A stretch of 64,000 nucleotides of DNA. It comes from Jaltomata sinuosa (taxonomy: Eukaryota; Streptophyta; Magnoliopsida; Solanales; Solanaceae). The DNA is taken from NCBI GenBank assembly GCA_003996215.1, contig QJPP01003499.1:103353-167352 (forward strand), read 5' to 3'. The notes beneath the pieces were generated by a model, which was not told where the DNA came from, ran no database searches, and saw nothing but the letters and a program-made list of their open reading frames with translations. Position numbers and translations under genes: made by a program. Shown one piece after another: positions 56,766 to 64,000 of the stretch. How positions within the stretch are numbered: position 1 is the stretch's first letter; every line of letters begins with the position of its first letter.

Positions 56766-59700
56766 CCAGAGATCAGGAAGCCAGCTGAGATATTGATTGT
56801 CGGTGGTCGGTCATTTCAGGCTATCGCAGACTATACCCGTAATGTGAAGGACTTACAGCGACATGATCAGGGGTCCAGAGATAAGAGGCCTCGACATCAA
56901 GGTGGCTACAATGGTTCCAGATATGGCGGTAGAGGTCCTGCCCAGTGGAGTCGGAGTTATCAGCCACAGCTGTACCAGGGTCAGTCCAGCCGACCGGTTC
57001 AAGCCTCCCTTCAGACTTTCGGTAGTACCCAGTTCGAGCAGGGTCAAGGCAGCCATCAGGGCTATAGCGACCAGTCTTCGAGGGGTACAGTTTCTGGGGC
57101 ATCAGGTCGTGGTGGTCATTCGGGATTTGCGGGTTCATCTCGACAGAGTAGGCCGTTAGGGGCTTGTTTTACTTGTGGTGCGATGGGTCATTTTGCTAAA
57201 GATTGCCCTCAGCAGGGTACAGGTCAGTTAGCCGAGCCTTTACGGGCAGTTCAGCCCCCTGCTAGAGGGGTGGTCGTCAGATTAGAGGTGGTACGCCACG
57301 CGGTAGAGCAGGTGGTAGGGATAGCGGTCGGGCAGGTGGAACGGTCGTCGTCAGTTTTAGCGGTCCCTAGGAGACCAGAGCAAGAGGCTCAGATGCTCGT
57401 GATTACAGGTACGATTTCTGTGTGCCATCAGCCTGCTATGGCTTTATTTGATCCTGGATCCACTTGTTCATATGTATCTGCCTACTTTGTGCCTTGTTTG
57501 GGGTTGGCTAGTGAGCCATTATCTGTTCCTGTTTCTGTTTTGACCACAGTAGGAGATTCTTTAGTAGTGGATCGGATTGTGAGATCCTGTATGTTATCTA
57601 TTGGTGATTCAGAGACTTGGGGTGACTTGATGATTCTTGATATGCTGGATTTTGATGTGATACTGGGCATGGACTGGTTATCCCCTCACCGTGTGGTTTT
57701 GGATTGTTATGCCAAGACCATTACCATAGCCGTGCCTGGTGTATCCCCGGTTGTTTGGCAGGGTTCTGTTAGCCATGCACCATCTGGGATCATTTCATGT
57801 CTTCGAACTAGGCAGTTGATTTCCCGTGGGTGTTTAGCTTATCTAGCATATGTCCGAGATGTTAGTGCTGACCCCACTTCCCCTGAGTCTGTTCCTGTGG
57901 TTAGAGACTTCCTCGATGTATTTCCTACCGACCTGCCAGGCCTTCCACCTGAGAGAGATATTGATTTAGCTGTTGAGTTGGAGCCGGGCACTAGGCCCAT
58001 TTCTATTCCTCCTTATCGTAGGGCTCCTGCTGAGTTGAGGGAGCTTAAGGAGCAGCTCCAGGATCTGTTAGCTAAGGAGTTTATTAGACCTAGTGTGTCA
58101 CCTTGGGGTGCTCCTGTTCTCTTCGTGAAGAAGAAGGATGGGTCGATGCGCATGTGTATTGATTATCGGCAGCTGAATAGGGTGACAGTGAAGAATAGGT
58201 ATCCGTTGCCGAGGATTGACGATTTGTTCGACCAGCTTCAGGGTTCAGTCGTGTTTTCAAAGATTGATTTGAGATCCGGCTACCATCAGTTGAGGATTAG
58301 GGCGGAGGACATCCCTAAGACAGCATTCAGGACACGTTATGGCCATTATGAGTTCCTGGTGATGTCCTTTGGGTTGACTAATGCCCCCGCAGCCTTTATG
58401 AACTTGATGCACAGGGTTATTGGCCCGTATTTGGACTCGTTTGTGATAGTTTTTATAGACGACATCTTGGTATACTCGCGTAGCAGAGATGAGCATGAGC
58501 AGCATTTGAGGGTTATACTCCAGACTTTGAGAGATCATCGGCTTTATGCCAAGTTCTCAAAGTGTGAGTTTTGGCTTGAGTCAGTTGCATTCCTAGGGCA
58601 TGTGGTGTCTAAGGATGGGATTAGGGTTGATCCGGGAAAGATTTCAGCGATTTGTGAGTGGCCTAGACCTACTACTGTTACGGAGGTTCGCAGCTTTATT
58701 GGGTTAGCAGGTCACTACAGACGGTTCGTTGAGGGATTTTCTTCCATAGCAGCACCCTTGACTATGCTGACTAGGAAGGATGTCCCATTTCAGTGGTAGG
58801 ATCAGTGTGAGGATAGCTTCCAGAGGCTTAAGGCCTTATTGACTTCAGCTCCAGTTCTGACTTTGCCAGTTGAGGGTCAGAGCTTTTCCGTGTATTGTGA
58901 TGCTTCTGGGATTGGTCTTGGTTGTGTGTTGATGCAGCAGGGTCGAGTAATAGCATATGCGTCGAGGCAGCTGAAGGTTCACGAGCGCAACTACCCCACT
59001 CCTGACTTAGAGTTGGCGGCGGTAGTTTTCGCGCTCAAGATCTGGAGGCATTACTTATATGGAGTTCACTGTGATATCTTCACCGATCACCGTAGTCTTC
59101 AGTATATCACGAAGTCTAGCGGGAGTTTGAACTCGGAGACAGAGGAGATGGGTTGCGAGTTACTGAATGGACCTAGACTTCACTATTCTGTAATCATCGG
59201 GGCAAGTGCAAACGTGGGGTAGCGGATGTCCTTGAGTGGAAGACAGTGAGTATGGGAGGCCTAGCTTCTCTTCAGTTTAAGAGCGGCCGTTGGCCTTGGG
59301 ACATCCAGTCCTTGGCTAACCGTCTGGTTAGGCTTGACTTGTCAGATCCTAGCAGAGTCCTCGGCGCAGCATTGCAGGTTCGTTCTACCTTGAATTGACA
59401 AGATTCAGAGCCGTCAGTTTGACGGATCAGGCAGTTGTGTGATCTCGTGATCGGTTGTTCAGGGTGAGATCAGTCGGGCTACTCTAAAGAAGATTCAGAT
59501 GGGGTTCTGAGGTATGATAGTGCGCCTTTGTGTTCCGAGGATTAGTGAATTTGATTCAGTTTGATACTTTCGTGAGGCAAACATTGTACTAGATACTCCA
59601 TTCACCCTGGCACAGCGAAGATGTACAGAGACTTGAGGCAGCTTTACTGGTGGAGCGGTATGAAGCGGGATAGAGCAGAGTTCGTATCTCGGTGCTTGAA

Positions 59701-60826
59701 CTGTCAGCAGGTTAAGTTCGAGCACATGAGACCTGGTGGTTTGATGCAGCGACTTCCCATCCCTGAGTGGAAGTGGGGAGGGATTACTATGGACTTCGTG
59801 GTTGGTTTGCCTCGTACTTCTCATGGGGTTGATTCCATATGGGTGATTGTTGATAGGCTGACTAAGTCAGCACATTTCTTGCCAGTTCAGACTTCTTATG
59901 GCGCAGAGAGGTTAGCTCAGATCTACCTTCGTGAGATTGTTCGGTTGCATGGGGTCCCAGCTTCTATCATTTCAGACCGCGGCACCTAGTTTACATCTCA
60001 GTTTTGGAGGGCTATTCAGCGAGACTTGGGTACAGAGGTTCATCTTAGTACCGCTTTTCACCCTCAGACAGATGGCCAGTCCGAGAGGACTATCCAGATT
60101 TTGGAGGACATGCTTCGAGCTTGTATTCTTGACTTTAGAGGTTCTTGGGATCAGTTTGTTCCCTTGGCAGAGTTTGCTTATAATAACAACTTCCATTCGA
60201 GTATCGGCATGGCACCTTTTGAGGCTTTGTATGGCAGGCGTTGCAGGTCACCAGTAGGTTGGTTTGATGGTTTCAGTGTTGGGCCACAAAGCACAGATTT
60301 GCTTCAAGATTCCTTAGACCGAGTCCGAGTGATTCAGGACAGACTTCGGGCAGCTCAGAGCAGGCAGAAGAGTTATGCTGATTGTAGGCTTCGTGCCTTG
60401 GAGTTTAGTGTCGGTGACTTGGTGTTTCTCCGTGTATCGCCCATGAAGGGCGTAATGAGATTTGGTAGGCGGGGCAAGCTTAGCCCCAGGTACATTGGGC
60501 CGTTTGAGATTCTTCAGAGGGTCGGTAGCGTTGCCTATCAGTTAGCCTTACCTCCGATGTTTTCAGCTATACATCCTGTGTTTCATGTTTCGATGCTGCG
60601 TCGGTATATCCCAGATGAGTCTCATGTGTTGCAGTGGGATTCAGTTCAGTTGGATGAGGGTTTAGCCTTTGTTGAGGAGCCGTCAGCTATTTTGGCCAGA
60701 GATGTCAGGAGATTGAGGTCTCGAGAGATTCCGGTTGTTAAGGTTCAGTGGAGGCACCGTCCAGTCGAGGAGGCTACCTGGGAGACCGAGAGAGATATGC
60801 GGGATCAGTATCCGCAGCTATTTTAG
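56754..60826 (+). pseudogene. Element F gag C-terminus and pol remnant
   Basis: A frame of about 680 codons, open to TAG at 58797, carries the zinc knuckle (57165-57206, all four ligands), the protease DPGS (57450) and complete RT with FIDD (58452-58463). RNase H follows in the same frame (Asp at 58899) to 59222. From about 59110 to 59600 the linker is scrambled by frameshifts. Integrase is then readable: first Asp 59792, second Asp 59975, Glu 60083, with the D-X35-E spacing intact. TAG at 59987 replaces CAG. The tail has GPFEI (GPY/F motif) and a full chromodomain-like segment (VQWRH, ATWETERDM), ending at 60824-60826. A Val-rich stretch at 57265-57370 looks like a frameshifted RGG-type region. 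Confidence 0.92.
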
Positions 60827-60887
60827 ACTTCAGGTACTCCCTTGACCTTGACTTTCGAGGACGAAAGCCCTTTTTAGTAGTGGATAA

Positions 60888-63800
60888 TGTAATGACCCAT
60901 CCGGTCATTTCCACGTTAAGTGTTGAAGTCAAGCAAATCGACAAAAGATATCGTAAGACCTTTAACAAAATTTTCTGAACCTTGGGTCAAATGTATCGGG
61001 GATTTTCTCCCAATATATAAAGAGTTAGAAGTCCCCCGAAATACCAAATCGAAGGTCTACGAGTCTAGTTTCCAAACGCACAAAACCGCACGTCCAAATA
61101 ATCTCGGAGCAGAGAGTTATGACTGTTTTACCGCGGACTGTCTGGCAGAAAACGGGTTACGAACCGGGTCGCGAATCGGGTCGGGTTTAACCCGATTTAA
61201 GCTTCAATTTTACGTTTTAAAATGCCATTTCAGTTCCGAAACAGTGATAAAATATAAGGGAGGATTCCGAGAGAATTCTTGAATAATTGAAATCGTGCGT
61301 AGGCGAATTACGAGCCTAAACTTAAGAACCGTATTAGCATCGTGCGTGTATTTGAAATAGTTATTTAAAAGTTGTATTTTGGTAAAAATTATATTATTAT
61401 TGCTTTTCAAAATATTTAAAAGGTTTATGAAAAATATATTTGATACAATATAAGGGTAGACGTATTTATTTTATAAAGATTTTATACTCCGTAATATTTT
61501 AACGGAGATAGTAAATTTAATTATGTTAAAATTTATTATTATAATATAGTAGGTTTTATTGGAAATAATTTTCTAATAATTATGGTATATTTAAAATACT
61601 ATAATTATTTTACCACGAATTTATGCAATACCCGAGTTTATACCTAACGGAGGGAAATTGGTTGCCACCTCCACCCCCACGTGTAAGTGGAAGGTGAAGG
61701 CAGCATGAATATACTTTGGCAGTGGCAGCTTATGAAGTAGTGCATGCCTATATCATTTTAATGTGAGCTGTGACTTTGCAAAGTTGATATACATATATGT
61801 ATATCACTTTTGCACACAACTACTTACACTATTCTCATTCACGTGTGTGGTTTGAGTTTGTGAGAAAAATATTTTATTTGATAAAGTAAATCAATTATCT
61901 TGTCAAGTTATTCCTTCCCAAATTCGATTCCGATTCCGATTTAATTTTGGATTCTCTCGGAGTGGTTCGAGCTTGGACATCGTGTTCCAGCAGCTTGTCG
62001 TCGGACGACAGGTAGGGTACGGTTTAATTTCCCCAGACTCCGTATATATAGAATAAAATTGTATTAATGGGCATCCTTGGGTTGGTTTATTAGGTTGGTA
62101 CCACAGACCTTGACCGCTTTATTCATGTCCGCTATTTTTATTCCTTCGTTGTTTGTAGTATTTGGTGATATATTTTATTTATTTACCCTTGCGGTCCTGT
62201 GAGGGCCTTATTGACTCTGGAACATAGACGGTGGGATTTTGGGAATGTCCGCGAGTCCCGGGCATAGAATTGTCCTTCTAGGCTGGTTATGCTTGCTGAG
62301 TAGCTGTGGGCCTGTGCAGGGTCGGTAGGTTGATTGTAAGCTGTTGAGCAGCTATTGTTGTGTGTGAGCATATCATTTCCATGCATATAAAGAGGTTTTA
62401 TCGATGTTTTACAGTGGTTTTGGTTTTGGGCCTACTGACACTGTTTTCTAAACCTTGCATGGCCCGGGGGGCCGTTTTTGATGGAAATGATTTGGAAATG
62501 GTTGATTTCACTTGTGGTTTAAAATCATCAGTTTTACTATTATCACTAGACTCGGCAGGGCCGGAGTGCTAGATGAGTTTTCTTACTACTTGAGATGATT
62601 TTTAGCTTCGGTTGGACCGAGCACATGAGATGACTTTTTACTGTTTAGACCCGGCGACGCCGGGCACCCTTGGAGGGGTTTTTCAGATATTTTCCTACTA
62701 TTTTTAGTCCTGGACAGGGTCTGGGCATGCATATTTGAGACTGGTTCTATATCTTGATATTGAGACTGGGACTCTATCTTGATACATGTTCTGATACTGA
62801 GATATGGTATGGGGTCGAGGACCTCCATGGACCTTGCTATCCGGGCCAGGAGCTACGAGCTGCGTGGGCCGGAAGAGGGGTATACGGGGGAGTAGAGGTA
62901 TACGGGCAGAGACCTTCCATGGAACCTACCTGCTGGGCCGGATCGGCGCCGGAGGAGGTACATACAGAGATACTATGGCACGTGAGATCTTCATGCATCA
63001 TATCATTCATGGTTTGAGGTTCCACCCTTGTTTGCTGTTTGTTGATTGTACGCTCCGGTAGTATGGGATGCCGGAGGGTTTGTTTTCACTTGGTTGTGTT
63101 CCTCGGTTGTATGGGCGGCCGAGGGACTGTAGGTAGACTGTTGCTATTTACTTACAGAGTTGTTCTCTATTAGGGATGAGTATGAGATTGATTACTGCTA
63201 GACTGTTAGTTTCTGGATTTGAGATTGTTATGATTAGTTGGGTTGATTCATGTTTTGAGCATGCCTATTATTACTCTTTCTCTCTTCTTCTTACACTTGA
63301 GGTTACCGGTATACCGTCCATTCTGTAAACTTATTTTGTATACACTGTTGTTGCAAAGATCCCAGGTGCGTTGATTCTTACTTTCACCTGTGCCTTTGGT
63401 GTGTATATTCTGCTTACTAGCCTCATCTGTGGTTCTGTTGATTTCCCTCTGGGCTAGTTCCTGTGTACCTTTTGTTGATTTCTGTGACTACTTGCTCCTA
63501 TTCTGTCTATTACTGCTCTTTTATCTTATATGTGCCCAGTCGGCCTATGATACCTACTGGGTGCCTTATGCTTCGCATTTGGTGCTCACCCCTACCCCCT
63601 GCATCTTTGGGTGCAGATCCTAGTGTGGGCCATCGCCGGTAGATCGTTGAGATTCGTGCGTGGAGATCTGTTGGAGACTACTTCAGGCTGAAGGTGGGCT
63701 CTTGGCGATCGGAGCTTAGCTTTAGTTTATCTTTTGATTCATGTACTCTATTTCCATTCAGAGACATCTGTATATATAGTTTTGGTTACTTGTACTCCAT

Positions 63801-64000
63801 GTATGTAGTTTGGCTCTGTACTATGATACCAGGTCTTGGGATTTGGTTTAGTTTTCCGCATTTGTATATACTTACATTCATATTATCTATTTTATTCGTC
63901 TTGTTCTTCTATTTGTTAGATAGTAGCCCATTACTAGCTGTTCTGGGCTACAGGGATTGGTTCACCTACCGGGGGTTGTAGGTGCCATCATGACCGAGAA
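60888..64000 (+). repeat. 3' LTR of element F, incomplete at window end
   Basis: Starts TGTAATGACCCATCCGG and is collinear with the 5' LTR to the last base of the window, which corresponds to 55670. It is nearly identical over the downstream 2.1 kb, less so in the first 800 bp, and very different at 61702-61839. No strong purine tract precedes it; the region TTTCGAGGACGAAAG at 60853-60867 is the usual lead-in. Confidence 0.92.

Larger units (their letters stand above)
52582..64000 (+). mobile_element. Element F: near-complete chromovirus, 3' LTR cut by window end
   Basis: The 5' LTR is 52582-55684 and the 3' LTR begins at 60888. By alignment with the 5' LTR the latter ends about 14 bp beyond the window, predicting an element of about 11.43 kb. 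PBS, gag, zinc knuckle, protease, RT, RNase H, integrase and chromodomain-like tail are all present. It inserted into the G LTR, and the left flank is CTCTC (52577-52581), which should recur right after the element. This is the youngest-looking copy, with the longest open frame (about 680 codons), but still has stops and frameshifts. Confidence 0.92.

Overview
The window is repeat DNA from a plant nuclear genome. I found no intact host gene in 64 kb. It is filled by LTR retrotransposons of the Ty3/Gypsy group, mostly chromoviruses of the Tekay/Del type. Their marks are very long LTRs, a PBS complementary to initiator tRNA-Met, a gag-protease-RT-RNase H-integrase order in one frame, and a terminal chromodomain-like tail. 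A separate Ogre/Tat-type element has 4.5-kb LTRs and a different PBS. The family mix and wording suggest a eudicot, most likely Solanaceae. That is recognition from memory, not a computed placement.

Layout: 1-5680 is the 3' part of chromovirus A, apparently nested in a sibling, B (5681-9714), which ends in a broken LTR. 9715-13661 is AT-rich host or old-transposon DNA with a decayed unknown gene fragment, four sets of tandem repeats and Helitron-like ends. 13662-23393 is complete chromovirus C with a perfect GAAAA target duplication. 23394-24516 is AT-rich and holds a Mutator-type MITE with a 10-bp target duplication. 24517-28484 is chromovirus D, 5' truncated, with a different LTR. 28485-30254 carries an LTR fragment of a further family. 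30255-39525 is the 5' part of an Ogre/Tat element (LTR, PBS, extra 5' ORF, gag). It is split by complete minus-strand chromovirus E (39526-49050, target duplication CTTAT) and resumes at 49056-49991 with 3'-UTR-like tandem repeats and no pol. 49992-52581 is a minus-strand LTR (G), cut by chromovirus F (52582 to just past the window end), whose 3' LTR stops about 14 bp short of completion.

Every gag-pol has several premature stops and frameshifts, so none should be autonomous. Many stops are C-to-T or G-to-A changes at CAG, TGG or CGA codons, as expected from long-term cytosine methylation.

The most unusual signals are in the LTRs. A 345-347 bp segment with AG|GTAAG and TTTTAG|A borders is present in the C and E LTRs and cleanly absent from the A LTR, as a spliced and reverse-transcribed intron would leave. 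A 12-bp perfect palindrome (CCGCTATAGCGG) is clustered in the LTRs of several families, and an unrelated 13-bp palindrome is clustered in the D LTR. The two F LTRs are nearly identical except for one sharply divergent block of about 120-140 bp upstream.
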